64,000 nt of DNA from the NCBI GenBank assembly GCA_002713365.1, contig PASR01000011.1, positions 423,464 to 487,463 of the forward strand, in the 5' to 3' direction. This stretch comes from Rhodospirillaceae bacterium (GTDB lineage Bacteria > Pseudomonadota > Alphaproteobacteria > UBA6615). Shown here piece by piece: positions 18,292 through 27,661 of the stretch. The notes beneath the pieces were generated by a model. The model did not search any database. It saw only the letters and a program-made list of their open reading frames with translations, and was not told the DNA's origin. A program made the position numbers and the translations under genes. Position 1 is the stretch's first letter. Every line of letters begins with the position of its first letter.

Positions 18292-18399
18292 ATGGAATGA
18301 AGTAAAACCGCTAATTATCAGTGGGATAAGTCAAAACTACCTAGTCGTCATGTATCGGTTGGAAACACTAGCGCTCCTCACAGAGCATTTTATTATGCC
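18292..18399 (+). other. ilvD: Disrupted 5' coding part of ilvD
   Basis: The IlvD frame continues upstream of the ATG at 18400 with conserved residues [19 protein letters not shown], back to an in-frame TGA at 18298-18300. No ATG, GTG or TTG lies between. An ATG at 18292 behind AGGAG is in frame but reads ATG-GAA-TGA. Alternatively, the ATG at 18297 reads ATG-AAG-TAA; deleting one A would give ATG-AGT-AAA-ACC and join the conserved frame perfectly. Confidence 0.8.
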
Positions 18400-20031
18400 A
18401 TGGGGATGACCGAGGAAGAAATTAGTCAACCTTTTGTGGGAGTAGTAACAACATGGAATGAAGCTGCTCCATGCAATATAGCTTTATCACGTCAAGCTCA
18501 GTCAGCTAAAAAAGGAGTGCAGGAAGCAGGTGGAACTCCTCGTGAGTTCACCACTATTACTGTTACTGATGGTATAGCTATGGGACATGATGGCATGAGG
18601 TCTTCTCTTGTTTCTCGTGAGGTTATTGCTGATTCGACGGAGTTGACGGTCCGGGGACATGGTTATGATGCACTTGTAGGTTTAGCAGGATGTGATAAAT
18701 CTTTGCCGGGACTTATGATGGCTATGTTACGACTTAATGTTCCATCAGTGTTTATGTATGGTGGAACAATTTTACCAGGAAAGTTCAAAGGAAAAGATAT
18801 TACAATTATAGATGTCTTTGAGGGAGTGGGTGCAAATGCAGCAGGCAATATGTCACCAGAGGATTTACATGAACTAGAATGTTCTGCTTGTCCTTCTGCT
18901 GGAGCATGTGGTGGACAATTTACAGCTAATACTATGGCATGTGTTTCTGAAGCAATTGGATTAGCGCTTCCCGGCTCAGCCGGAGCGCCTGCGCCATATG
19001 AAAGCCGTGATGATTATGCAGTTGCAAGTGGTAAAGCGGTAATGGAGCTAATTAAGAAACAACTACTGCCGCGAAATATTGTAACTCGTAAATCATTCGA
19101 AAATGCTGCCGCTATAGTGGCTGCAACTGGAGGTTCAACCAATGCGGGCCTGCATCTTCCAGCTATGGCTAGTGAAGCGGGTATAGAATTTGATTTATTT
19201 GATGTATGTGATGTTATGCGCCGAACTCCCTTAATAGATGATTTAAAGCCTGGTGGCCGTTATGTTGCTAAAGATTTATTCGATGTTGGCGGGGTAGGTA
19301 TTGTAATAAAGCAGCTCTTGGATGGTGGATTTATGCATGGAGACTGCATGACGGTTACAGGTAAAACGCTATCTGAAAATTATGAAAATGCTATTTTTCC
19401 AGAAAACCAGGATGTGGTAAGAAATATTAAAAACCCTATATCAGTGACTGGTGGTGTGGTAGGCCTAAAAGGTAATTTAGCACCCCAAGGTGCTATTGTT
19501 AAAATTGCAGGTTTAAAATCATTAAAATTTACAGGGCCCGCACTAGTGTTTGAACGAGAAGAGGATTGTTTACAGGCAGTTTTAGAAGAAAATTATAAAG
19601 AAGGAGACGTCTTAGTCATAAGAAATGAAGGACCAAAGGGCGGACCTGGTATGCGCGAAATGCTCTCGACTACAGGAGCTTTGTATGGCCAAGAAATGGG
19701 AGAAAAGGTAGCTCTCATAACTGATGGTCGTTTTTCAGGGGGTACCCGTGGTTTTTGTATTGGACATGTGGGGCCTGAGTCGGCTTCAGGTGGCCCAATC
19801 GGTTTAATCGAGACTGGAGACATAATAACTATAGATGCGGAAGCTGGAACTTTATCGGTTGATTTGAGTGATCAAGAATTATCTGATCGATTTAATACCT
19901 GGAAATTAAGTCCTAATAACTACCAAGCTGGTACTCTATGGAAATATGCTCAGACAGTTGGTGACGCAAGATATGGTGCTATTACACATCCAGGTGCAAA
20001 AGCAGAGACTCATACTTATGTCGATTTATAA
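18400..20031 (+). CDS. ilvD: Dihydroxy-acid dehydratase, intact from second Met; N-terminus disrupted
   Basis: IlvD dehydrates 2,3-dihydroxy-isovalerate and -methylvalerate in valine, isoleucine and leucine synthesis. From the ATG at 18400 there are 543 residues. Iron-sulfur ligands sit in GCDKSLPG and [18 protein letters not shown], and the C-terminal [20 protein letters not shown] is intact. The family's N-terminal KLPSRHV...APHRAFYYA block is present in the DNA (18331-18399) but cut off from a start codon by a TGA at 18298 or an equivalent one-base insertion. A protein from 18400 would lack about 34 normal residues. Either this is a sequencing or assembly error, a real mutation, or an unusual start. 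It is monocistronic and convergent with xthA. Confidence 0.92.
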   Translation: MGMTEEEISQPFVGVVTTWNEAAPCNIALSRQAQSAKKGVQEAGGTPREFTTITVTDGIAMGHDGMRSSLVSREVIADSTELTVRGHGYDALVGLAGCDKSLPGLMMAMLRLNVPSVFMYGGTILPGKFKGKDITIIDVFEGVGANAAGNMSPEDLHELECSACPSAGACGGQFTANTMACVSEAIGLALPGSAGAPAPYESRDDYAVASGKAVMELIKKQLLPRNIVTRKSFENAAAIVAATGGSTNAGLHLPAMASEAGIEFDLFDVCDVMRRTPLIDDLKPGGRYVAKDLFDVGGVGIVIKQLLDGGFMHGDCMTVTGKTLSENYENAIFPENQDVVRNIKNPISVTGGVVGLKGNLAPQGAIVKIAGLKSLKFTGPALVFEREEDCLQAVLEENYKEGDVLVIRNEGPKGGPGMREMLSTTGALYGQEMGEKVALITDGRFSGGTRGFCIGHVGPESASGGPIGLIETGDIITIDAEAGTLSVDLSDQELSDRFNTWKLSPNNYQAGTLWKYAQTVGDARYGAITHPGAKAETHTYVDL

Positions 20032-20083
20032 TATACTTTAAAATCCATAATTACCTTATCAAAATAAGCATAGAAAATAGGAA

Positions 20084-20869
20084 CTAAATGCTGATCTCAC
20101 ACCATACTGGTGTGTGATCAGAAGCCTTGGTCTGACCCCTAGGTTTTTTGTCAATTGTACAAGTTTCTAACTTATCTGCTGCCTGAGGAGATAATAGTAA
20201 ATGGTCAATACGAATACCGTTATCTTTATGCCAAGCGCCAGCCTGGTAGTCCCAGAATGAATAAACATGCGTTTCTTTATTCAAGCTTCGCCATGCCTCT
20301 GTATAACCAAGATTAAGTAATGCCCGGAAACGAGAACGAGACTCAGGTCTTGTTAGCGCATCATTTTGCCAAGCTATAGGATCATAACAATCCTCATCAG
20401 CAGGAATAACATTATAGTCACCTCCTAAAACAACAACTTCTTCTTTATTTAGTAGTGTCTTTGAATGTTCAATTAGATGATCCATCCAATCTATTTTATA
20501 GGAGAACTTTTCGCTATCAACGGGGTTTCCATTTGGCGCATATATAGAAGCTATACGAAGGCCAGTTTTATCAGTGATTCTTACCCATGCTTCTATATAT
20601 CTTGCTTGTTGATCTTCATCATAATCCGGCAAACCAAAGTTTATTTCATCCATAGGATATTTAGATAATATAGCAACACCGTTATAAGCTTTTTGACCAT
20701 TAATAGCACAATTATAGCCAAGGTTTTCCATCTCTGAAGTGGGAAAATTTTCACTAATTCCCTTAAGTTCCTGCAGTAACAGTACCTCAGGCTGAGCAGA
20801 TTCTAACCACTGTAGTACATTAGGAAGGCGAGCTTTAATAGAATTTATATTCCAAGAAGCAATTTTCAC
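20084..20869 (-). CDS. xthA: Exodeoxyribonuclease III
   Basis: A 261-residue member of the exonuclease-endonuclease-phosphatase family. It cleaves DNA 5' of abasic sites and trims 3' ends in base-excision repair. Key elements are the N-terminal MKIASWNINSIKARL (Asn), LLQELKG with the metal-binding Glu, GGDYNVIP (Asp/Asn) and the C-terminal SDHTPVW (Asp-His). It starts with GTG at 20869, six nt after the erpA stop codon, so it is probably the second gene of an erpA-xthA operon. Confidence 0.94.
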   Translation of the reverse strand: MKIASWNINSIKARLPNVLQWLESAQPEVLLLQELKGISENFPTSEMENLGYNCAINGQKAYNGVAILSKYPMDEINFGLPDYDEDQQARYIEAWVRITDKTGLRIASIYAPNGNPVDSEKFSYKIDWMDHLIEHSKTLLNKEEVVVLGGDYNVIPADEDCYDPIAWQNDALTRPESRSRFRALLNLGYTEAWRSLNKETHVYSFWDYQAGAWHKDNGIRIDHLLLSPQAADKLETCTIDKKPRGQTKASDHTPVWCEISI

Positions 20870-20875
20870 GGGATT

Positions 20876-21259
20876 CTATACTGAAAAGCTTGCGCCGCAA
20901 CCACATTGTGCAGACGCATTGGGGTTTTTGAGCTGAAATGAGGCACCGCCAAGACTTTCTACCCAGTCTAATTGGCTGCCTCCTATTAGATCAAGTGAAG
21001 CGTTATCTGAAACAACAGTTATTCCGTCTATTTCAAACAAATGATCATCAGGCTCTACCTTATCATCGAATTCAAAACCGTAAGTAAATCCAGAGCAACC
21101 ACCACCATTTACGTATACACGTAGCATCAAATTACTCTTAGTATTTTCTTTTTCAGCATCCAGTAAGTACCCGACTCGTGCTACAGCACTATCAGTTAGC
21201 GTTATTGAGCGTGGTAACGCAGTATTATTAATGTTAGAATTGGTTTTTATATTTGCCAT
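20876..21259 (-). CDS. erpA: Iron-sulfur cluster insertion protein (A-type carrier)
   Basis: A 127-residue HesB/IscA/ErpA protein that carries Fe-S clusters to apo-enzymes. The three cluster ligands are Cys55 (GGGCSGF) and Cys119/Cys121 (CGCGASF). The longer N-terminal tail before ITLTDSA and the segment LGGASFQLKNPNA fit ErpA-type carriers of alphaproteobacteria. It is transcribed away from dgt, with 149 nt between them, and is followed by xthA. This divergent erpA-dgt arrangement is common in the class. Confidence 0.93.
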   Translation of the reverse strand: MANIKTNSNINNTALPRSITLTDSAVARVGYLLDAEKENTKSNLMLRVYVNGGGCSGFTYGFEFDDKVEPDDHLFEIDGITVVSDNASLDLIGGSQLDWVESLGGASFQLKNPNASAQCGCGASFSV

Positions 21260-21408
21260 AGTTTTTAAATTTTAGATCCAACTTTTTAATCGTAACAGTA
21301 TCTATGAATGAATAAGTGGTAATTTGTCAATTTTCCTTTTTATAAAGAGCAAAGTGTGAATAATTTATATATTATGCTTTTAATTCTTAAACAAGGCTCT
21401 CGTAAGAA

Positions 21409-22602
21409 ATGGTAAAAACATTTTATGGTCAGGTTTTAGCTTCTTATGCCAGTGATCCAAAGCACAGTCGTGGCCGTTTATACAATGAACCAGAGAGTAG
21501 TTACCGAAATATATTTCAGCGAGACCGGGATAGAATAATTCATTGTAGTGCATTTCGGCGTTTGAAACATAAGACTCAGGTATTTGTTTATCATGAAGGT
21601 GATTATTACAGGACAAGACTAACGCATTCATTAGAAGTTTCCCAGATAGCTAGATCTATTAGTAGAGCTATAGGACTTAATGAAGATTTATCAGAGGCGC
21701 TCGCGCTAGTTCATGATTTTGGACATACCCCCTTTGGTCATGCAGGAGAAGATGCTCTGGCAGAGATGATGAAGCCGTATGGCGGTTTTGATCATAATGC
21801 CCAGTCGTTGCGTTTAGTTACTAAACTCGAGCGGCGATACCCAACCTTTGATGGACTTAATTTGTCCTGGGAAACTTTGGAAGGAATGGTCAAGCATAAT
21901 GGCCCATTGGTTGGCCCCCTTTCTGTAAGTAAAAAGCCTATTCCTTTGGCAGTCTCTGAATATATTAACGAACATAATTTAGATCTTGACACCTTCCCAT
22001 CTGCTGAAGCTCAAGTTGCTTCATTAGCAGATGATATTGCATATAATTGTCATGATATTGATGATGGTCTTAGAGCCGGGTTATTCGATATAGATGATAT
22101 GCAAGGTTTACCATTAGTTTGGCCAGCTTTTGAGGATATAAAACGCAGGTACGGAATTTTAGAAAGGTCAAGACTAATCCACATGGCTATAAGTCAAGTT
22201 ATAGGTGTAATGGTTGAAGATATGATATCTGAAACAAGCGAGCGCTTAGAGAATCATAATATAGCTACTGTAGAAGATGTGAGAAATCTAAATAGACCAA
22301 TAGTTGCGTTTACTGATAACCTATTATCTGCTGATAAAGCGGTAAAAAAATTCTTGTCGAAAAATATGTATCGTCATCACAGAGTAAATCGTATGACATC
22401 TAAAGCAAGAAGAGTTGTAAGAGAAATTTTTTTAATTCTTTTTGATGAACCCGAGTTATTACCTGCTGAATGGAGAAACCAAGCTGAAAACCAGGAAGAA
22501 GGCAGTCGTGCAAGGGTGATAGCTGATTATATTTCTGGGATGACTGATCGTTATGCCTTAGAAGTACATAAAAAGCTTTTTGCTCCGGATGCTCTATCAT
22601 GA
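21409..22602 (+). CDS. dgt: Deoxyguanosinetriphosphate triphosphohydrolase-like protein
   Basis: A 397-residue HD-domain dNTP triphosphohydrolase that converts dGTP (or other dNTPs) to the nucleoside and triphosphate. The metal site is built from His73 (RLTHSLEV), the His102-Asp103 pair (VHDFGHTPFGH) and a later Asp in SLADDIAYNCHDIDD. The N-terminal RDRIIHCSAFRRLKHKTQVF is the usual opening. Length matches the short alphaproteobacterial Dgt type. Its TGA overlaps the argS ATG by four bases, so it is translationally coupled to argS. Confidence 0.94.
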   Translation: MVKTFYGQVLASYASDPKHSRGRLYNEPESSYRNIFQRDRDRIIHCSAFRRLKHKTQVFVYHEGDYYRTRLTHSLEVSQIARSISRAIGLNEDLSEALALVHDFGHTPFGHAGEDALAEMMKPYGGFDHNAQSLRLVTKLERRYPTFDGLNLSWETLEGMVKHNGPLVGPLSVSKKPIPLAVSEYINEHNLDLDTFPSAEAQVASLADDIAYNCHDIDDGLRAGLFDIDDMQGLPLVWPAFEDIKRRYGILERSRLIHMAISQVIGVMVEDMISETSERLENHNIATVEDVRNLNRPIVAFTDNLLSADKAVKKFLSKNMYRHHRVNRMTSKARRVVREIFLILFDEPELLPAEWRNQAENQEEGSRARVIADYISGMTDRYALEVHKKLFAPDALS

Positions 22603-24356
22603 ATATTTTTTATAATTTTAGTGAATTTGTGAATGATGAGTTAGCAGCTCTTAAATTAGAAGGTGTATTACCTAAAAACCTTGATACATCGAATGTATCT
22701 GTGGACCCTCCTCGTGATACAGCCCATGGCGATATTGCTTGCAATGCAGCGATGGTTTTAGCAAAACCGTCGGGTAGTAAACCTCGTCAATTAGCTGAAC
22801 TATTAGCAGAGCGATTAAAGAAACATCCTGCTGTGGAGGAAGTGGTAGTTGCTGGTCCTGGCTTTCTGAATTTTCGTTTAAATATTGAATTTTGGCATGC
22901 ACATCTACGTACTGTTATTTTAGCTGGGGATTCTTATGGAAATTCTAGAATTGGTAAAGGAGAGCAAGTTAATGTCGAATATATATCTGCTAACCCCACG
23001 GGGCCTTTACATGTTGGTCATGCTCGAGGCGCAGTATTTGGAGATGTTTTAGCTTCATTATTAGAAAAAGCAGGGTATTTGGTCACGCGAGAGTACTACA
23101 TTAACGATGCTGGAGCTCAAGTAGATGAATTAGCTAGGTCTTTGTATTGGAGATATTGCGAGTTGTCAGGAAAAGTTGTTGGAGAAATGCCTGGCGGTTT
23201 ATATCCAGGTGATTATTTAATTTCAGTAGCAAAACAACTTATGGACCGAGACGGTGATTGCTGGAATAACTTACCTGAAAGTGAATGGCTTTCTGTTTTT
23301 AGGGGGTATGCAGTTGATTCTATGATGAAAAAAATTCGAGATGATTTATCAAATATCGGTATTAATCAGTCAACTTTTATATCAGAGAGGGCGCTGGTTG
23401 AATCAGGTATGGTCCAGCGAGTGGTAGATATTCTCGACGATAAAAACTTGGTTTATAATGGTGTTCTAGAACCTCCTAAAGGAAAGAAAACTGCTGATTG
23501 GGAAGAAAGACCTCAGACACTATTCAAGTATAGTCAGTTTGGAGATGATGTTGACAGACCGTTAAAAAAAGCAGATGGGACATGGACATACTTTGCCAGT
23601 GATCTGGCTTATCATTTAGATAAAAATAAACGAGGGTTTACCAACCTTATTAATATTTGGGGAGCGGATCACGGAGGATATGTAAAAAGGGTTTCAGCTG
23701 GTATTGAAGCTTTAACAGATGGTAAAGCAAACCTTGATGTTAAGCTGTGCCAATTGGTGAGATTACTAGAAGATGGCGAAACTGCCAAAATGTCTAAACG
23801 TGCAGGAAATTTTGTGACTTTGAGTGAATTGGTTAATTCTGTTGGAAAAGATGTTGTGAGGTTCATCATGTTAACCAGAAAAAATGACGCTCAGTTAGAT
23901 TTTGATTTGGTTAAGGTCCTGGAGCAAAGTCGAGATAACCCTATATTCTATGTGCAGTATGCTCATGCACGGAGTTATTCCGTAATAAGAATGGCCAATG
24001 AAATATTTCCCGAGAGCGATTTTTCTATAGAATCTCTTAAATCAATAAACTTAGAACTTTTAAAAAATAAAGATGAAATAGCCTTAATTAAAATTATTGC
24101 ATTATGGCCTCGCATTATAGAATCAGCTGCTGAATCTCATGAACCACATAGGCTAGCTTTTTATCTATGCGAACTGGCAGCCGCATTTCATTCTTTATGG
24201 AGTAAAGCAAAAAGTGATGCATCGCTCAGGTTTGTTATTGATGACGATCTAAGTTTAACCCAAACACGTATCGCTTTAGTTTTAGGAATGAGGACCGTAG
24301 TGGCCTCTGGTCTAGAAGTTATGGGAATTACCCCGTTAGAAGAGTTGCGAGCCTAA
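22599..24356 (+). CDS. argS: Arginine--tRNA ligase
   Basis: A 585-residue class I synthetase charging tRNA-Arg. It has the ArgS N-terminal additional domain (about residues 5-95), the HIGH box HVGH at 138-141 within ANPTGPLHVGHARG, a KMSKR-type loop (AKMSKRAGNFVTL) and the C-terminal DALR anticodon-binding domain beginning near NPIFYVQYAHARS. It overlaps dgt by four bases, and the SPOR gene starts nine nt after its stop. Confidence 0.96.
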   Translation: MNIFYNFSEFVNDELAALKLEGVLPKNLDTSNVSVDPPRDTAHGDIACNAAMVLAKPSGSKPRQLAELLAERLKKHPAVEEVVVAGPGFLNFRLNIEFWHAHLRTVILAGDSYGNSRIGKGEQVNVEYISANPTGPLHVGHARGAVFGDVLASLLEKAGYLVTREYYINDAGAQVDELARSLYWRYCELSGKVVGEMPGGLYPGDYLISVAKQLMDRDGDCWNNLPESEWLSVFRGYAVDSMMKKIRDDLSNIGINQSTFISERALVESGMVQRVVDILDDKNLVYNGVLEPPKGKKTADWEERPQTLFKYSQFGDDVDRPLKKADGTWTYFASDLAYHLDKNKRGFTNLINIWGADHGGYVKRVSAGIEALTDGKANLDVKLCQLVRLLEDGETAKMSKRAGNFVTLSELVNSVGKDVVRFIMLTRKNDAQLDFDLVKVLEQSRDNPIFYVQYAHARSYSVIRMANEIFPESDFSIESLKSINLELLKNKDEIALIKIIALWPRIIESAAESHEPHRLAFYLCELAAAFHSLWSKAKSDASLRFVIDDDLSLTQTRIALVLGMRTVVASGLEVMGITPLEELRA

Positions 24357-24365
24357 GAACAACTG

Positions 24366-25073
24366 ATGACTAACCATGATGATATGCCAAGTACAATTGA
24401 TACTGATAGGCCCTTTGTAGAGCCAACTACTCAAAATAGTAGTTTTATGAAAATAGTTTTTGTCGGTTTGTTTTGCTTTGTGTTGATAATATTTGTATGG
24501 CTAGTTTGGATTATATTTTATGAGGGAGTTAATTCTGGTTCTAATTCTAATAAGGACGTGCCGGTAATAAAAGCTAATACAAAACCTATTAAAAATAGAC
24601 CCGATGACCCTGGGGGGCTGGTAATACGTCATAGAGATAAATCTGTGTTTAGGCATTTATCATCTGGCGATGAATACGAACCAATAGAACGCTTACTTCC
24701 CGCACCTGAAGAGCCTTTGCCTCTAGAGTTCAATAAGAATGAAAGCAATAAAACTAATGATAAAAGCATAAACTCTTCACATGCGCCTATTGAAGGGTTG
24801 TCTAAAGATATGAAAAATCATAGTAATCGGGTTTGGAAAGTACAATTAGCTGCACTAAAAAACATAAAAGATGCAGAAAATGCGATGAGTAAGATATTAA
24901 GTTTAAATAAAGATATACTAGAAGAATTCGAGCTTAAACTAAAATCGGTTGAACTTCCTGATGGCCTGTATCACAGGATACAGGTAGGACCTCTAAAAAG
25001 CCGTTCTTCAGCAGAAGCACTATGCGATATATTAAAAACCAGAAAACAGGATTGTTTGATTGTTGCGCCCTAA
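24366..25073 (+). CDS. SPOR domain-containing membrane protein
   Basis: A 235-residue single-pass inner-membrane protein. A cytoplasmic tail of about 28 residues is followed by a transmembrane helix (about 29-52) and a variable periplasmic linker. The C-terminal SPOR domain (about 157-233, from VWKVQLAALKNIKDAENAM to the end) binds denuded glycan strands at the septum. Such proteins, like FtsN and DamX, act in cell division. Its place between argS and nagZ is the normal alphaproteobacterial one. It overlaps the nagZ start by 14 bases. Confidence 0.9.
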   Translation: MTNHDDMPSTIDTDRPFVEPTTQNSSFMKIVFVGLFCFVLIIFVWLVWIIFYEGVNSGSNSNKDVPVIKANTKPIKNRPDDPGGLVIRHRDKSVFRHLSSGDEYEPIERLLPAPEEPLPLEFNKNESNKTNDKSINSSHAPIEGLSKDMKNHSNRVWKVQLAALKNIKDAENAMSKILSLNKDILEEFELKLKSVELPDGLYHRIQVGPLKSRSSAEALCDILKTRKQDCLIVAP

Positions 25074-26118
25074 TGAAGTCCCAGGAGCAATAATTTATGG
25101 GCTTAGTGGTTTTGAATTAACCTCTGATGAAAAATATTTGTTTCAAGAAATTAATCCGTTTGGTTTCATTCTGTTTACTAGGAACTGTGCTAACCCTACA
25201 CAAGTGACCCAATTGATAGACGAACTGCGTCGGTTAGTTAACCGTCCTGATGCACCGGTGTTTATAGATCAAGAAGGTGGTTCAGTTCGTAGACTGCGAC
25301 CACCTCTTTGGCACACGAGCCCTGCAATACAAATATTTGGATCTATATATGGAGTTAATAAAAGTATAGCTTACAAAGCTGCAAATTTATCGGGACGTTT
25401 AATAGCTGGTCAGCTTTCACAAGTGGGTATTAATATAAACTGTGCACCTGTACTTGATGTTTTGTTTTCGAAAACGACTAGTGCTATTAAAGGTCGTTCT
25501 TTTGGAAGTGATCCAAGTTTAATTATTGAGCTGGCCAATTCATTTTGTGAAGGTATGTTGAGCGGAGGAGTGTTACCAGTAATCAAACATATACCGGGCC
25601 ATGGTCGTGCTACTGAAGATAGCCATCAACAAATGCCAATAGTTAGAGCGACTAGAAGAGAGTTGGGGAAAGCTGATTTTATGCCATTCCGGAGCTTAGC
25701 TTCAATGCCTTTCGGAATGACAGCCCATGTGCTTTATGAAAAACTTGATAAGAATAATGTTGCAACATTCTCTAAAACTATAGTGAAAGATATTATTCGT
25801 AATGAAATAGGTTTTAATGGTTTTTTAATTACAGATGATATTTGTATGGGAGCACTTGATGGTAATTTAAGAACACGTTGTCTTAAGGCACTAGAAGCTG
25901 GTTGCGATGCAGTTTTACATTGTTCTGGTGATTATGATGAGATGGAATTTATTGGAAGTATAGTTCCTAAATTATCTAATGAATCCAATACACGGTGGTT
26001 TGTGGCTAAATCTTTACAACGTAAATTGCCAAAACTAGAACATTCTGATTTGGAGGTTTTGTCTGAAGAGCTAGAAGAGTTAATAGGTTCATCTCCAGGG
26101 TATTATTATACTGATTGA
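25060..26118 (+). CDS. nagZ: Beta-N-acetylhexosaminidase (glycoside hydrolase family 3)
   Basis: A 352-residue cytoplasmic enzyme that releases GlcNAc from 1,6-anhydromuropeptides in cell-wall recycling. Signature stretches are NPFGFILFTRNC near the N-terminus, the substrate loop KHIPGHGRATEDSHQ, and LITDDICMGAL with the nucleophile Asp. The frame has no ATG near the conserved start. It opens with TTG at 25060 directly after an in-frame TGA, with another TTG at 25063, so translation must begin at TTG inside the end of the SPOR gene. It overlaps the next gene by four bases. Confidence 0.92.
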   Translation: MLRPNEVPGAIIYGLSGFELTSDEKYLFQEINPFGFILFTRNCANPTQVTQLIDELRRLVNRPDAPVFIDQEGGSVRRLRPPLWHTSPAIQIFGSIYGVNKSIAYKAANLSGRLIAGQLSQVGININCAPVLDVLFSKTTSAIKGRSFGSDPSLIIELANSFCEGMLSGGVLPVIKHIPGHGRATEDSHQQMPIVRATRRELGKADFMPFRSLASMPFGMTAHVLYEKLDKNNVATFSKTIVKDIIRNEIGFNGFLITDDICMGALDGNLRTRCLKALEAGCDAVLHCSGDYDEMEFIGSIVPKLSNESNTRWFVAKSLQRKLPKLEHSDLEVLSEELEELIGSSPGYYYTD

Positions 26119-26804
26119 AAGAAAATAGATTGAGAGATTTCAATATTATCACTGTTATATGTTGGGCTGTTCCAATCATTATTGCTGTTACATTACACGA
26201 AGCAGCTCACGGTTGGACTGCTTGGAAACTGGGCGATGATACTGCTTACAGATTGGGCAGAGTAAATTTTAACCCTTTTAGGCATATTGATCCTGTGGGA
26301 ACAATTATTATTCCAGCTCTTCTTGTTGTGTTTGGAACCGGACTTATATTTGGGTGGGCTAAGCCTGTTCCTGTTAATTTTAGCCGACTCGGGACACCCA
26401 GACGTGATATGATTTTAGTTGCAGCTGCAGGTCCCATCGTAAATATATTACTAGCATGTATATCAGTTCTCGTACTTGCTTTCATACATAATAATACATT
26501 GAATCCATTTGTTTTAGCGTTATATATATCTATTAATATCAATGTCTTATTAGCAATATTTAACCTTTTGCCTATGCCGCCGTTAGATGGTGGTAAGGTG
26601 CTCGCCGGGTTACTCCCATTACCGCTGGCTAGGGAGTTTTTAAAGCTTGAACGTTATGGGCTATTTATTATCATTGCTCTAATCTTTATCCTGCCAAGCG
26701 TAGCTGGAATTTTTGATTTAGTGGTTAATCCTTTTGATTGGCTGGTTGCTAGTCCTAAGAACTTTATAACGGATATGTTATTTAAAATAGTAGGAATATT
26801 ATGA
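26115..26804 (+). CDS. Site-2 protease family protein (M50)
   Basis: A 229-residue polytopic membrane metalloprotease. The zinc motif HEAAH is at residues 28-32 within the first helix, and the second zinc-site motif LLPMPPLDGG (151-160, Asp158) is in a later helix. There are about five or six membrane segments and no PDZ domain, so it is the short S2P type rather than RseP. The target is unknown. It starts with TTG at 26115, overlapping the nagZ TGA, and ends overlapping scpA by four bases. This position before scpA is common in alphaproteobacteria. Confidence 0.9.
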   Translation: MKENRLRDFNIITVICWAVPIIIAVTLHEAAHGWTAWKLGDDTAYRLGRVNFNPFRHIDPVGTIIIPALLVVFGTGLIFGWAKPVPVNFSRLGTPRRDMILVAAAGPIVNILLACISVLVLAFIHNNTLNPFVLALYISININVLLAIFNLLPMPPLDGGKVLAGLLPLPLAREFLKLERYGLFIIIALIFILPSVAGIFDLVVNPFDWLVASPKNFITDMLFKIVGIL

Positions 26805-27661
26805 GTAATGACGTAAACGGATTTGAATCCCCATTTCCTGATTACTCGAATTCTAATCAGGAAAGAAATCATGATAAATTATTTCTTCATTTAGATGGTT
26901 TTGAGGGACCTATTGACTTACTTTTAACCTTAGCGCGTGATCAAAAAGTTGATTTAACAAGTATATCTATACTTGGACTTGCTGAGCAGTACTTGAATTT
27001 TATTGAGCAGGCGCGTCTTATGAGCATAGAACTTGCCGCTGACTATCTAGTCATGGCGGCCTGGTTAGCCTATCTCAAGTCTAGAATGTTAATTCCGGTT
27101 CCTGAAGATACAGATGAACCGTCGGGCGCTGAAATGGCAGCCGCTCTCAAATATCAATTGCAACGCCTTGAGGCTATGAGGAAGGTAGCAGAACAATTAT
27201 TTGCTAGGCCTCTACTAGGCAGGGATGTTTTTCAACGTGGTGATCCTGAGGGTATTAGTATTAATGTTAGATCTTTATATAATTCTACATTATTCGAAAT
27301 ATTACAGGCCTATGGATCCGCTCAAAATAGACAGGCTCCGGCTCCCCTGCAGATTGAACAAATGGATCTTTTTTCAATGGATGAGGCTCTTGGACGTCTT
27401 AATATGTTCATTGGCGAGATGGTTGATTGGTCTGTACTGTCTAGTTTTTTGCCAGAAGGCCTTGAAAATGATTTGGTTAGGCGTTCTGCAGTTGCTGCTA
27501 ACTTCGCGGCCAGTTTGGAACTCGTAAGAAGTGGAAAAGCAGAAATTAAACAAGACCATCTATTTGGTCCCATATTTTTTCGAAGTCGTAGAGATAGAGA
27601 TAACGCAGCAAATTCTACTAATCTAGCTATTGATGAAGAGGTTAATAATGACGGGTTATAA
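26801..27661 (+). CDS. scpA: Segregation and condensation protein A
   Basis: A 286-residue kleisin that bridges the SMC heads and binds ScpB in the condensin complex for chromosome compaction and segregation. The N-terminal motif LHLDGFEGPIDLLLTLARDQ is diagnostic, followed by LAEQYLNFIEQAR and LVMAAWLAYLKSRMLIP. The C-terminal winged-helix region (around ELVRSGKAEIKQDHLFGPI) binds the SMC head. It overlaps the upstream protease gene and the downstream scpB gene. Confidence 0.94.
   Translation: MSNDVNGFESPFPDYSNSNQERNHDKLFLHLDGFEGPIDLLLTLARDQKVDLTSISILGLAEQYLNFIEQARLMSIELAADYLVMAAWLAYLKSRMLIPVPEDTDEPSGAEMAAALKYQLQRLEAMRKVAEQLFARPLLGRDVFQRGDPEGISINVRSLYNSTLFEILQAYGSAQNRQAPAPLQIEQMDLFSMDEALGRLNMFIGEMVDWSVLSSFLPEGLENDLVRRSAVAANFAASLELVRSGKAEIKQDHLFGPIFFRSRRDRDNAANSTNLAIDEEVNNDGL

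Noticed and set aside
18298..18300. UGA read as an amino acid in ilvD (recoding)
   Set aside because: Other genes in the window (dgt, nagZ, surE, tatC) end in TGA at their normal C-termini, so UGA is a stop here. No SECIS-like need or selenoprotein context was seen; the glutathione peroxidase uses Cys.
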